Shown: positions 54,585 through 63,736 of the stretch, piece after piece
Position numbering within the stretch: the stretch's first letter is position 1
Layout of the letters: every line of letters starts with the position of its first letter
Assembly (NCBI RefSeq): GCF_001908375.1
Contig: NZ_CP017241.1
Coordinates: 437,001 to 501,000, forward strand
Reading direction: 5' to 3'
Source of the DNA: Rhizobium etli 8C-3
Lineage (GTDB): Bacteria > Pseudomonadota > Alphaproteobacteria > Rhizobiales > Rhizobiaceae
Length of the DNA: 64,000 bases
Notes under the pieces: model-generated
What the model saw: the letters and a program-made list of their open reading frames with translations, nothing else
The model's database searches: none
What the model was told of the DNA's origin: nothing
Position numbers and translations under genes: made by a program

Positions 54585-56288
54585 TCAGCCGCGCAGATCC
54601 TTGCGCAGGATCTTGCCGACCGGCGATTTTGGCAGTTCAGTGCGGAATTCAATATGGCGTGGCCGCTTGTAGTTTGTGAGGTTGGCGGCACAATGAGCCC
54701 TCACATCGGCCTCGGTCAGAGCCAGGTCCTTCCGCACCACGAAGAGTTTCACCGCTTCGCCGGAGTGGCCATCCGGCACGCCGATCGCGGCGGCCTCGAT
54801 GATGCCCGGGTGCATGGAGGCCACTTCCTCGATCTCGTTCGGATAGACGTTGAAGCCTGAAACCAGGATCATGTCCTTCTTGCGGTCAACGATCTTGGTG
54901 TAGCCGCGCTCATCCATGAAGCCCATGTCGCCGCTGCGGAAAAAGCCGTCGGCCGTCATCACCTTCGCCGTCTCCTCTGGCTTTTGCCAGTAGCCGGCCA
55001 TTACTTGCGGACCGCGGATGCAGATCTCACCGATCTCGCCGAGCGGCAGGGAATTGCCGTTTTCATCACGAATGTCGATCTCGGTGGAGGGCAGGGGCAA
55101 GCCGATCGAGCCGGTGAATTCCGGCGAATCGAAACGGTTGGCGGTTGCCACCGGCGAGGTCTCGGAAAGGCCATAGCCCTCGGTAATATGCGAGCCTGTC
55201 ATCTTCAGCCAGCGCTCGGCGACCGGCCGCTGTACGGCCATGCCGCCGCCGAGCGACATGATGAGCGAGGAGAAATCGAGCTTGGCGAAATCGGCATTGT
55301 TCATCAGCGCGTTGAACAACGTGTTGAGGCCGGGGAAGATATGGATGTTCGACTTGCCGAATTCCTTGACGAAACCTGGAATGTCGCGCGGATTGGGTAT
55401 CAGGATGTTGTGCGCGCCGAGCGACATACCCATCAGCGAATTCACCGTCAGCGCGAAGATGTGATAAAGCGGCAATGCGCACATGAAGTTGAGCACGTCC
55501 GGCTGCTTCTTTAGCTCGAAAGCGGAATTCAGCCAAAGCTGCAGTTGCCGCTTGTTGGCAAGCAGGTTCTGGTGCGTCAGGACCGCGCCCTTAGCGACAC
55601 CTGTCGTACCGCCTGTATATTGAAGAAAGGCGATATCGCTGCCCTTGATGGCCTGTGGTTGCAGCGGTCTGCGTGCGCCTTCGCCCAGCACCTCCTTGAA
55701 TGTCTTGTGCTGTGGGATCGACCAGGAGGGAACCAGCTTCTTCACTTTGCGAACGGCGAAATTGACAATCAGCCCCTTTGGACCCAGCATTTCGCCAAGC
55801 GAGGTCACCACCACATTGCGTACATCAGTCTTTGCCAGCACCTGTTCGACTGTGCGGGCGAAGTTTTCCAGCACGAAGATCGTCTTGGCGCCTGAATCGC
55901 GCAGCTGGTGTTCCAGTTCGCGCGGCGTATAGAGCGGATTGACATTCACGACGACCAGACCGGCGCGCAGGATGCCGTAGACTGTGATTGGATTCTGCAG
56001 CACATTCGGCATCATCACGGCGACCCGATCGCCTTTCTGAAGACCGATGCCCTGCAGCCAGGCTGCGACCTTTCGTGTCTGCTCTCCGAGCTCTCGATAG
56101 GTGAGCGTCTTGCCCATGCTCGAAAAGGCAACACGATTCGCATAGGTTTTGCAGGACTTGTCCAGCAGATCCACCAGCGATTCATGTTCCGGTGGCGGCA
56201 GTTCGGCCGGAACGATCGCGGGATAGGAGGCAAGCCAAGGCTTTTCCCGCTTCGCGCCACCTGGATGGACGGAAATGCTGCTGCTCAT
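54585..56288 (-). CDS. fadD: Long-chain fatty-acid-CoA ligase
   Basis: Protein of 567 aa from the ATG at 56288 (AGGGAGAGAG upstream). Adenylate-forming motifs: LQYTGGTTGVAKGAVLTHQN (P-loop), YGLSETSPV, GYWQKPEETAKVMTADGFFR and DRKKDMILVSGFNVYPNEIE (fatty-acyl signature), and the catalytic Lys near the end in LPKSPVGKILRKDL. It activates fatty acids at the inner membrane for beta-oxidation or lipid repair. It stands alone and is followed by a terminator. The frame is open to 56354. Confidence 0.94.
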   Translation of the reverse strand: MSSSISVHPGGAKREKPWLASYPAIVPAELPPPEHESLVDLLDKSCKTYANRVAFSSMGKTLTYRELGEQTRKVAAWLQGIGLQKGDRVAVMMPNVLQNPITVYGILRAGLVVVNVNPLYTPRELEHQLRDSGAKTIFVLENFARTVEQVLAKTDVRNVVVTSLGEMLGPKGLIVNFAVRKVKKLVPSWSIPQHKTFKEVLGEGARRPLQPQAIKGSDIAFLQYTGGTTGVAKGAVLTHQNLLANKRQLQLWLNSAFELKKQPDVLNFMCALPLYHIFALTVNSLMGMSLGAHNILIPNPRDIPGFVKEFGKSNIHIFPGLNTLFNALMNNADFAKLDFSSLIMSLGGGMAVQRPVAERWLKMTGSHITEGYGLSETSPVATANRFDSPEFTGSIGLPLPSTEIDIRDENGNSLPLGEIGEICIRGPQVMAGYWQKPEETAKVMTADGFFRSGDMGFMDERGYTKIVDRKKDMILVSGFNVYPNEIEEVASMHPGIIEAAAIGVPDGHSGEAVKLFVVRKDLALTEADVRAHCAANLTNYKRPRHIEFRTELPKSPVGKILRKDLRG

Positions 56289-56518
56289 CGTGTCTCTCTC
56301 CCTGTCCGGCAATGGCTGCCGGCCTCTGCGGCTGCCGGTCGGATGATCCTCCATCCTCCGAAGAGCAGCTTATGCCAATGCTTGAACGGTTCAAGCCGGA
56401 TTAAGAATTACACTAACTTTGACGTAAACGTCAACGTGGTTCACGCTTCGATAATCGGGGAACCTTTGAATCCGAAGATGCGTTTTATCTCCATGACTGA
56501 CAGGTGAGGAGAAGCAGA

Positions 56519-56911
56519 ATGCTCAATGAAGAAGCTGATGTCAGCCGCCGCGATCCCGATGTAAGGGATACGCCGTCGCTGATTGCGAGTGACCGTGTAG
56601 AGGGCACTCGTGTCTATGGCGCCGATGGCAGGCATATAGGCTCGATCGAGCGCCTGATCATCGGAAAGCAGGACGGCCGCGTGGCGTATGCGGTGATGAG
56701 CTTTGGCGGCTTCCTTGGTATTGGCAATGACCACTACCCGCTGCCTTGGGAAAAGCTGAACTACGACACGCAGCTTGATGGCTACCGTATCGATCTCACG
56801 AAGGAGCAGATCGAAAACGCGCCAAGCTACGCGGATGACGACGACAACTGGTACAACGATAACAGCCGCCGGATCTATGACTACTACGGCGTGCCACCCT
56901 ACTGGATGTAA
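56519..56911 (+). CDS. PRC-barrel domain protein
   Basis: Protein of 130 aa from the ATG at 56519, with GAGGAGAAG upstream. PRC-barrel core: LIASDRVEGTRVYGADGRHI, GSIERLIIGKQDGRVAYAVM, then FGGFLGIGNDHYPLPWEKLN. The C-terminal tail is acidic and tyrosine-rich (SYADDDDNWYNDNSRRIYDY). Small soluble PRC-barrel proteins are common in rhizobia, often stress-induced; their role is not defined. Single-gene unit, divergent from fadD. Confidence 0.88.
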   Translation: MLNEEADVSRRDPDVRDTPSLIASDRVEGTRVYGADGRHIGSIERLIIGKQDGRVAYAVMSFGGFLGIGNDHYPLPWEKLNYDTQLDGYRIDLTKEQIENAPSYADDDDNWYNDNSRRIYDYYGVPPYWM

Positions 56912-57002
56912 CGTCGTTCGCGCGAATGAGCCGGAACGGGCCCCGCAGCGCTGACCCCCGAAGGTTGATCTCAACTTTTCGGATCGCTCAGCTGGCGGGG
57001 CC

Positions 57003-59459
57003 TTAATCGTATCTTGAGAGGAGATCGTTGGCCGAGCGAAGAACGACGCCCGGCACGATTTCTTCCGGAGAAATTGGCCTTTTCGTGCTCATTGTGAAAA
57101 CGTGGCTCTCGCCCGGCAGCAGGGAGACAAGCATCGAATCTGCCACTGCACTCGGATCGAGCCGGTCGGCCATCAGGCAAAGATCCTTCAGAAAACTTCT
57201 GGCCGTAACCTTCACCTCGCATCCGTCGTCAACCCGGGTTACCGCGACGTCGAACTGCGGCCTCGGCAGCTTCAAGTCGACATCCTCGACGAAATAATGG
57301 AAAGCGCGTTTGTCGAGCATCTGCACGACGATCACCTCGTCATCAGCCGCATCCGGAGAAGCGATATCGTCCGGCAGGATGAATTCCTTGGCTTCGAACC
57401 TGTCGCAGAGCAGTCGCCAGAATTCGAATTCGGCAAGCACCGTTCCGTCGAGCTTCACGCGCCTGCCGCTGATTTTCGACCGCCAGAAAAGCGTCTGCTC
57501 GTTGACGGCTATGGCGGCGAGCTTGTCTCGGCGCGGCTGGATCGTCAGCAGGCGCGGATCAAAAGCCTGTTGCATGGCGTACCAGAGAGGCTTGCGCCGG
57601 CCTGCAGAATCCAGTGCGGACCAGGAGGTTACCGGCCAGCAATCGTTGAACTGCCAAACGACTGCACCTTTGCAGATGGCGCGATGCGAGCGCATATGCT
57701 CGACGGCGAAGCGGATGGCGCGCGCCTGGTTCAACTGTGTGGCGAAATGCCAGTCGGCCATCGTCTTCGGCACGGGCAGATGCCCGGCAAGCCCGCGAAT
57801 CAGCCGTTCGTTTCCATGCGTCGCCTTTTGATGATGAAAGACGCCATGTGATTGCGGCGTCAGCGGATCGTCATGCACGCTTTCTTCAAGAGTCGTCCAG
57901 CTCGGCGGCGCCTGCCAGCCGAATTCGGAGCAGAAGCGTGGGATGTAGTCGCGATAAACCTCGTATCCGACGTCGTTCCACACATCCCAGATATGCTTGC
58001 AGCCGTGTTCGTCCGCATTGGGCGCGATATCCATCGTGCCGGAATATGGACTTCCGGGATAATAGGGACGATCAGGGTCGAGTTCTGCGCACAGCTTCGG
58101 GAGCAGATCGAGATAATAGCCAAGCCCCCAGGTAACGCCCTCCTTGATGATTGGGCGCCAGCCCCACTCGTCGAACCCCCAGATATTCTCGTTGTTGCCA
58201 TTCCAGACGATGAGCGAAGCATGTGACATCAGCCGCACGACATTATCACGTACCTCGGCTTCAACTTCGCTTAGAAGCGGCTCTTCCTCCGGATAGGCAG
58301 CGCAGGCAAACAGGAAGTCCTGCCAGACCAGCATCCCGGCGCGGTCGCAAGCCTCGTAGAATTCATCGCGCTCGAAAATGCCTCCGCCCCAGACGCGCAG
58401 CATACTGATGTTTGCTGCCTTTGCCTCGCCGATGCTCGTGACATAGCGGTCCGAAGTCACACGGGAGGGGAAGCAATCGTCGGGAATCCAGTTCGCGCCG
58501 CAGATGAAAAGCGGCACCTCGTTGACGATAAAGGCGAAGGCTGAGCCGTTTGCGTCCGGCGAAGTATCAAGCCGGACAGAACGAAAACCGATCTCCTTGG
58601 AATAGCTATCGAGTAAGTCATCGCTTACGCTGTCGCGCAACTCGATCTTCAGCGGATAGAGTGGCTGGGCGCCGAGATGATGCGGCCACCAAAGCCGCGG
58701 AGATGAAACACTGATGTCGAAGCTGGCCTCTGCGGCATCTTGCGCAATCTCGACCGTATGGGATACGCCCGCAATCTCGGCGACGATCCTGCAGGCACCG
58801 GATGCGCCATGCCGCGCCAGCTTTGCATGGACCTTTACCAGGCCATCGCCACCTGCAAGCGTTGCCGATACCCGCGTCTCGAAGAGCTGTGCCCGATCCC
58901 AGCTTTCCAGCCGCACCGGCTTCCATATCCCCGCAGTCACCAAGGTCGGTCCCCAGTCCAAGCCGAAATTGCATGCCATCTTGCGCATGAGGTTGCCTGG
59001 CCCGGGATAATTGTTGGGCCGGTAGCCATAATGCTCCTCCATCTCCGCACCGTACGCATAGGCGGAATGAAAGGTGACGGTGAGTTCGTTGACGCCGGCC
59101 TTCAGCAACGCTGAAACATCGAAGCGGTAGGTGCGATGCTGGTTGAAGGTTCGCGCCACCTCCTTGCCGTTCAAGCGGATCGTCGCGATCGTATCCAACC
59201 CGTCGAAAACCAGCTCATGAACCTTGCCTTCATCGGCAGCGGCTTCGAAGCTGCATCGATAGGTCCATTCCGTCCTGCCGATCCAGTCGTTGCTGATCTC
59301 GTTGACGTCTATATAGGGGTCGACGATCAGACGGTTTGCCAGAAGGTCGAGATGCACGCAGCCGGGAACGGCTGCGGGAATGGATCCGGACAGGTCGGGA
59401 CGCCCTGTATCGTTGCAGGAAAACGTCCAGCCGCTTTGAAGTTCGGCTTTTTCGATCAT
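57003..59459 (-). CDS. Glycoside hydrolase family 2, beta-mannosidase
   Basis: Protein of 818 aa from the ATG at 59459. GH2 layout: N-terminal sugar-binding jelly roll (about 1-180, with AAVPGCVHLDLLANRLIVDP), an immunoglobulin-like domain, and the TIM-barrel with acid/base Glu in LIVWNGNNENIWGFDEW and nucleophile Glu in IPRFCSEFGWQAPPSW. Length and the WNGNNE and CSEFGWQ motifs fit beta-mannosidases, which cut terminal beta-mannose from oligosaccharides. No signal peptide, so a cytoplasmic enzyme acting on imported oligosaccharides. glyoxalase I lies 10 bases upstream on the same strand. Confidence 0.9.
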   Translation of the reverse strand: MIEKAELQSGWTFSCNDTGRPDLSGSIPAAVPGCVHLDLLANRLIVDPYIDVNEISNDWIGRTEWTYRCSFEAAADEGKVHELVFDGLDTIATIRLNGKEVARTFNQHRTYRFDVSALLKAGVNELTVTFHSAYAYGAEMEEHYGYRPNNYPGPGNLMRKMACNFGLDWGPTLVTAGIWKPVRLESWDRAQLFETRVSATLAGGDGLVKVHAKLARHGASGACRIVAEIAGVSHTVEIAQDAAEASFDISVSSPRLWWPHHLGAQPLYPLKIELRDSVSDDLLDSYSKEIGFRSVRLDTSPDANGSAFAFIVNEVPLFICGANWIPDDCFPSRVTSDRYVTSIGEAKAANISMLRVWGGGIFERDEFYEACDRAGMLVWQDFLFACAAYPEEEPLLSEVEAEVRDNVVRLMSHASLIVWNGNNENIWGFDEWGWRPIIKEGVTWGLGYYLDLLPKLCAELDPDRPYYPGSPYSGTMDIAPNADEHGCKHIWDVWNDVGYEVYRDYIPRFCSEFGWQAPPSWTTLEESVHDDPLTPQSHGVFHHQKATHGNERLIRGLAGHLPVPKTMADWHFATQLNQARAIRFAVEHMRSHRAICKGAVVWQFNDCWPVTSWSALDSAGRRKPLWYAMQQAFDPRLLTIQPRRDKLAAIAVNEQTLFWRSKISGRRVKLDGTVLAEFEFWRLLCDRFEAKEFILPDDIASPDAADDEVIVVQMLDKRAFHYFVEDVDLKLPRPQFDVAVTRVDDGCEVKVTARSFLKDLCLMADRLDPSAVADSMLVSLLPGESHVFTMSTKRPISPEEIVPGVVLRSANDLLSRYD

Positions 59460-59469
59460 GGGAATGCTC

Positions 59470-59865
59470 TTACCGGAAACGACCGTGGCGCTGCAGAACT
59501 TCGATCCTGTAGCCGTCGGGATCGGTGATGAAGAAGAACAGGCCGAAGAGCTTTCCATCGCGGTTGAGTTCGACAAGCTCGCCGGGATTGAGACCGGCTT
59601 TCGTCAACCTCTCGTGTTCGACGGCGACCTCATCGACCGAAACGGCGAGGTGACCATAGCCGTTGCCGAGGTCGTAGGATGCTGTACGGCCCTTGTTGAT
59701 CGTCAGCTCCAGCTCGAATCCGGTCTCGGCATTGCTCATATAGATCAGGGTGAAGGTCTCGAAATCGACCCGATCGGCGACTATCAGGCCCAAAACCTTG
59801 CCGTAGAAATCGACGGAGCGCGCCTCGTCGAGTACGCGGATCATGGAGTGGATCATCTTTGCCAA
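59470..59865 (-). CDS. gloA: Lactoylglutathione lyase (glyoxalase I)
   Basis: Protein of 131 aa. The four metal ligands of glyoxalase I are in place: His in MIHSMIRVLD, Glu in GFELELT, His in GYGHLAVSVDEV and Glu in DGYRIEVLQ. It converts the methylglyoxal-glutathione adduct to S-lactoylglutathione. The start is probably TTG at 59865, since GGAGG lies 5 bases upstream; the ATG at 59856 would shorten it by three residues. It may be co-transcribed with the downstream beta-mannosidase. Confidence 0.93.
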   Translation of the reverse strand: MAKMIHSMIRVLDEARSVDFYGKVLGLIVADRVDFETFTLIYMSNAETGFELELTINKGRTASYDLGNGYGHLAVSVDEVAVEHERLTKAGLNPGELVELNRDGKLFGLFFFITDPDGYRIEVLQRHGRFR

Positions 59866-59912
59866 GGCGGCCTCCCATTGCCGGTATTGCGGCAGCCTTG
59901 GTAGCTTTCCCG

Positions 59913-60662
59913 CTATGCGGGGCGCAAGCCAATTTTTTGCGTGATCGCGCTTTCGACGAGGCCCATTGCGTCGTAGATCAGCACGGCCATCAGTCCGACG
60001 ATGAGACCGCCTTGCAGGATGAAGGCTGTATTGTCCGAAATCAGGCCGGCGATGATGACCTCGCCAAGTCCCTTTGCCGCAACCGTCGAGCCGATCGTCG
60101 CCGTACCGATATTGATGACGGTTGCGACCTTCAGTCCCTCGAGGATGAGCGGAAGCGCAAGCGGCAGTTCAACGCGGAAAAGCCGCTGTGTCGCATCCAT
60201 TCCCATGCCGTCGGCGGCATCAAGAACAGACGGCGAAACCTGGCGCAATCCGGAGACGGTATTCTCGAAGATCGGCAGCAGGCCATAGAGAAAAAGAGCA
60301 ATCAGCGTCGGAGCGGCACCGAAGCCTGTGGCCGGAACGGCAAGCGCCAGCACGGCGACCGGGGGGAAGGTCTGCCCGGCATTGGCGATGGCGCGCGAGA
60401 GCGGAAGGAAATCCTCGCCGCTTTTCCGCGTCACGAAGACACCGGCAAGTACCGCCAGAATGGCGCTGCCGACAATCGAGACGACCACCAGTTCCAGGTG
60501 GCCGAAGGCAAGCGATGGAAGGCTGTTTTGCGTGTAGACGGGCGGCGCGTTGTTGTTGGTCAGTGGCACCAGTATGAAGGAAAGCCAATCGGTCCTGAAA
60601 AGCAGGACCAGGAGCAGCCCAAGTGCTGCAAAACGAAAGAGGTTGGCAACGATAAGCTTCAT
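59913..60662 (-). CDS. Osmoprotectant/betaine-type ABC permease (YehW-like)
   Basis: Protein of 249 aa with about six hydrophobic helices (ALGLLLVLLF, LVVVSIVGSAILAVLAGVFV, VAVLALAVPATGFG and others) and the binding-protein-dependent permease motif AADGMGMDATQRLFRVELPL. It is the last gene in a four-gene unit matching yehZ-yehY-yehX-yehW of E. coli. Its ATG overlaps the ATPase stop. Related systems import glycine betaine, choline or similar osmolytes; YehZYXW itself has low betaine affinity, so the substrate is open. Confidence 0.9.
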   Translation of the reverse strand: MKLIVANLFRFAALGLLLVLLFRTDWLSFILVPLTNNNAPPVYTQNSLPSLAFGHLELVVVSIVGSAILAVLAGVFVTRKSGEDFLPLSRAIANAGQTFPPVAVLALAVPATGFGAAPTLIALFLYGLLPIFENTVSGLRQVSPSVLDAADGMGMDATQRLFRVELPLALPLILEGLKVATVINIGTATIGSTVAAKGLGEVIIAGLISDNTAFILQGGLIVGLMAVLIYDAMGLVESAITQKIGLRPA

Positions 60663-61603
60663 GCCTTGCGGCCCAGTTCGAGGAGCCGCGTCATGGAGAT
60701 CGAGCCGACCGGAGCCCTGTCGGCATCTTGTACAGCTGCTTCCTCGACCCCCTGCCAGATCATTTCCGCGAGAGCGTCACGAAGGCTGATCGATTGCGGC
60801 AGCGCGTAAGGCAGCCCTGTCTTGGCCGGCGCCATGCTTGCCTTGAGCGGCAGCAGCGACATCAGTTTCAAGGCCCTGTCGGAGGTACCGGTCAACTGTT
60901 GGACGAATGGGTCGGCTGGTTCGGTCAGTATCTTTTCCGGCGTCGAGCACTGCAGCAGCCTGCCCTCGCTCATGACGGCGATCTGGTTGCCGAGGTGGAA
61001 GGCCTCGTCCATGTCGTGGGTCACAAGAACAACGGTCGTGCCGAACTGCCTCTGGATCGCCAGAAGATCGTCCTGCGCCTTTCCGCGGATAACTGGATCG
61101 AGCGCACCAAAGGGCTCGTCCATCAGCAGCAGTTCTGGCTCGGCGGCAAGCGCGCGGGCCACACCGACGCGTTGCTGCTGACCGCCGGAAAGCTGATGGG
61201 GGTACTTTTCGGCAAAACTTGACGGGTCGAGATTGAATAGACCGAGGAGCTCGTCGACGCGTCCGGCGGTTCGCGCGGCATCCCAGCCCAGCAATTCCGG
61301 TACGGTTGCAATATTCTGGGCCACGGTGCGGTGCGGAAAGAGCCCGTGACCCTGGATTGCGTAGCCGATCTTGCGGCGGAGGTCGGTTGCGGGCACGTCC
61401 ATGACATTCTGCCCGGCGACGAAGATCTGCCCTTCGGTGATCGGCACCAGCCGATTGATCATCCGCATCAGCGTCGATTTGCCCGAACCGGACGTGCCGA
61501 CGATGACGGTGATCGACCCTTTTTCGACACTCATCGAGACACCATCGACCACGGTTGCAGCGCCGTAGCGTTTGGTGACGTTCCTGATTTCGATCATGGT
61601 CAT
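60659..61603 (-). CDS. Osmoprotectant/betaine-type ABC ATPase (YehX-like)
   Basis: Protein of 314 aa. Walker A VGTSGSGKSTLMRMINRL, signature LSGGQQQRVGVARALAAEP, Walker B LLLMDEPFGALD and the switch His in LVTHDMDEAFHLGNQIAVM. The ITEGQIFVAGQNV stretch and the M-R-M-I-N-R-L helix are typical of ProV/OpuCA-type ATPases. No CBS domains follow, unlike OpuA/ProV. Its start overlaps the stop of the upstream permease gene, and its stop overlaps the downstream permease start. Confidence 0.92.
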   Translation of the reverse strand: MTMIEIRNVTKRYGAATVVDGVSMSVEKGSITVIVGTSGSGKSTLMRMINRLVPITEGQIFVAGQNVMDVPATDLRRKIGYAIQGHGLFPHRTVAQNIATVPELLGWDAARTAGRVDELLGLFNLDPSSFAEKYPHQLSGGQQQRVGVARALAAEPELLLMDEPFGALDPVIRGKAQDDLLAIQRQFGTTVVLVTHDMDEAFHLGNQIAVMSEGRLLQCSTPEKILTEPADPFVQQLTGTSDRALKLMSLLPLKASMAPAKTGLPYALPQSISLRDALAEMIWQGVEEAAVQDADRAPVGSISMTRLLELGRKA

Positions 61604-62766
61604 GCGGCCGATCCCCGTATGCTGTCGATGACCGCATCGAGGATGACGGCCGATGAAAAGGCGAAGAAGACGGTCGGCACCGCCCCGAGCATCACGAGAT
61701 CCATGGCGGTCTGCCCGAGGCCCTGGAAAATGAAGATGCCGAAGCCGCCGCCGCCGATGAGCGCTGCGATCGTCACGAGGCCGATGGCCTGTACAAGCAC
61801 GATGCGGATACCGGTGAGAATGACCGGAAAGGCAAGCGGCATATCGATGCCGGTCAGGATTTGCCGGCGCGTCAGTCCCATGCCGGCGGCCGCATCGCGC
61901 ACTGAAGGATCAACGCCCTCAAGGCCGACGACCGTATTGGCTACGATCGGCAGCAGGGAGTAAAGCACGAGCGCAATCAGCGCCGGCGCCGTGCCGATCC
62001 CGCGAATACCGAGGTCCGCTGCAAGCGGCACATGCGTTGCGATATAGCCGAGTGGCAGCATAAGGATGCCGAACAGCGCAAGGCTCGGGATGGTCTGGAT
62101 CAGGCTGAGGCCCTGCAGCACGGCAGCACGCAGCTTCGGAACCCAGAAACACAAGATGCCGAGCGGCAGGCCGATGACGATCGCGATCGCAAGCGAACCG
62201 AGTGCAAGCAGCGAATGGGCGAGCGCCTCGGACCAGAACTGCGCAGACCGCGTTGAGAACTCCTTCATGATCGACAGGCTGTCGAGCAGGCCGGAAGAAA
62301 GGCAACCGGCCAAGAGCGCAGTATAGCCGATTAGCGCGCCGACCCGCATCCACGGCGTGAGGCGGACCTTGACGAGTGCATCCGAAATAATGAGACCGAC
62401 GACGGCAAGCAGCACCCAGAAACCGGCTCCCGGCGTCATGCGCGCCGCATTGCTGTTGGGCGGGGTAAACGCTGCGGCGACGAGACCGATCGCCGCCACG
62501 AGTGCGGCCAGCCCGAGCGTGGCGATCGCAAGCCGCAACGGGGCGCTTTGTGCAAGGAGTGTGGCAAATGCCGTAGCGACCAGCAGAATGGCGAGAATGA
62601 TGATGGAAGGTTGGTCGAGAAGCTGCGTAAGCAGCATCGGCTTGCCGGAGGCAATGCGGTTTGCCTTCACATAGATGAAGGGCAAAAGGGCCGTGGCGAT
62701 GATGCCGGCAACCACGAGAACCACGCCAAGCCGATCCAATTTGCGGACCGCTAAGGTTTCTTCCAT
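61600..62766 (-). CDS. Osmoprotectant/betaine-type ABC permease (YehY-like)
   Basis: Protein of 388 aa, longer than its partner because of extra N-terminal helices (about 8-150) before the conserved permease domain (about 170-380) with AAAGMGLTRRQILTGIDMPL and VTIAALIGGGGFGIFIFQGL. This matches the long/short permease pair of YehY and YehW. The gene begins 61 bases after the binding-protein gene, with a strong hairpin in between. Confidence 0.9.
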   Translation of the reverse strand: MEETLAVRKLDRLGVVLVVAGIIATALLPFIYVKANRIASGKPMLLTQLLDQPSIIILAILLVATAFATLLAQSAPLRLAIATLGLAALVAAIGLVAAAFTPPNSNAARMTPGAGFWVLLAVVGLIISDALVKVRLTPWMRVGALIGYTALLAGCLSSGLLDSLSIMKEFSTRSAQFWSEALAHSLLALGSLAIAIVIGLPLGILCFWVPKLRAAVLQGLSLIQTIPSLALFGILMLPLGYIATHVPLAADLGIRGIGTAPALIALVLYSLLPIVANTVVGLEGVDPSVRDAAAGMGLTRRQILTGIDMPLAFPVILTGIRIVLVQAIGLVTIAALIGGGGFGIFIFQGLGQTAMDLVMLGAVPTVFFAFSSAVILDAVIDSIRGSAA

Positions 62767-62790
62767 CGATCCATCCTGTCTGGAAAGCAG

Positions 62791-62820
62791 CCGCTCCGCC
62801 CTGCGATGAGGGCGAAGCGG
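62791..62820 (-). terminator. Intercistronic hairpin after the binding-protein gene
   Basis: CCGCTTCGCCCT and AGGGCGGAGCGG (minus strand) form 12 pairs, one of them G-T, around CATCGC. There is no T run, so it probably protects the 3' end of the binding-protein mRNA or attenuates the permease rather than stopping transcription fully. Confidence 0.7.
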
Positions 62821-62827
62821 GAGAAGA

Positions 62828-63736
62828 CTACTTCAGAAAGCCCTTTTCCTTCAGATAGGTTTCGGCAACAGACTTTGCCGGCTCGCCCTCGACCTGGATC
62901 CTGGCGTTGAGCTTTCTCAGTTCGTCGGCCGTCAGGCTCTTGAAGATCGGAGCGAGGATTTCCTCGATCTTCGGGTTTGCCTTCAGCACGTCCTCGCGGA
63001 TGATCGGGGTCGGCGCATAAACCTGCTGCACGTTCTTGTCGTCTTCAAGGACGGTGAGTTCGGCCGCTTCGATTGCGCCGTCGGTGCCATAGACCATGGC
63101 GGTGTTGACGCCGTTCGTCTGGTCGGCGGCGGCCTTGATCGTGGCTGCGGTATCGCCACCGGAAAGGACGACCATCTGTTCGGGCTTCAGCTGGAAGCCG
63201 TAAGTGCTCTGGAAGGCGGGAAGCGCACCTGCCGAGTTCACGAACTCGGCGGAAGCTGCAAGCTTCGCATCGCCGCCGCCGGCGACCCATTTGCCGAAAT
63301 CGGACATGGTCTTGAGGTTGTTTGGACCTGCGACATCGTTGCGAATGCCGAGCGCCCAGGTGTTGTTGGCAGGCGAGGGGGCCAGCCAGACGATCTTGTT
63401 GGCATCGTAGTCGAGCTTCTTGGCCATTTCATAGCCTTGCTCGAGGTTCTTCCAGGCCGCATCATCGGCCTTGTTGAAGAAGAAGCCGGCATTGCCGGTA
63501 TATTCCGGATAGATGTCGATTTCGCCGGCCGTGATCGCCTTTCGCACGACCGGCGTCGCTCCCAATGCGATGCGGTCCTGCGTCTTGATACCGTTGGCAT
63601 CCAGTGCCAGTGCAATGACGTTGCCGAGCAGCGTGCCTTCTGTATCGATCTTCGACGAGACCACGACGTCGGCAGCATGGGCCGCACCCGCTAAAAAAGC
63701 TGAAAGTGAGACGGCAAGCGCGAGTTTCTTGAGCAT
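62828..63736 (-). CDS. Osmoprotectant/betaine-type substrate-binding protein (YehZ/OsmF-like)
   Basis: Protein of 302 aa. Signal peptide about 1-21, cut after AHA. OpuAC-type binding fold: VVVSSKIDTEGTLLGNVIAL, EIDIYPEYTGNAGFFFNK (a family-typical YPEYTGN motif) and LAPSPANNTWALGIRNDVAG. It is the first gene of the four-gene transporter unit, with the promoter expected in 63737-63900. The binding-site aromatic cage cannot be judged from sequence alone, so glycine betaine is only one candidate. Confidence 0.92.
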   Translation of the reverse strand: MLKKLALAVSLSAFLAGAAHAADVVVSSKIDTEGTLLGNVIALALDANGIKTQDRIALGATPVVRKAITAGEIDIYPEYTGNAGFFFNKADDAAWKNLEQGYEMAKKLDYDANKIVWLAPSPANNTWALGIRNDVAGPNNLKTMSDFGKWVAGGGDAKLAASAEFVNSAGALPAFQSTYGFQLKPEQMVVLSGGDTAATIKAAADQTNGVNTAMVYGTDGAIEAAELTVLEDDKNVQQVYAPTPIIREDVLKANPKIEEILAPIFKSLTADELRKLNARIQVEGEPAKSVAETYLKEKGFLK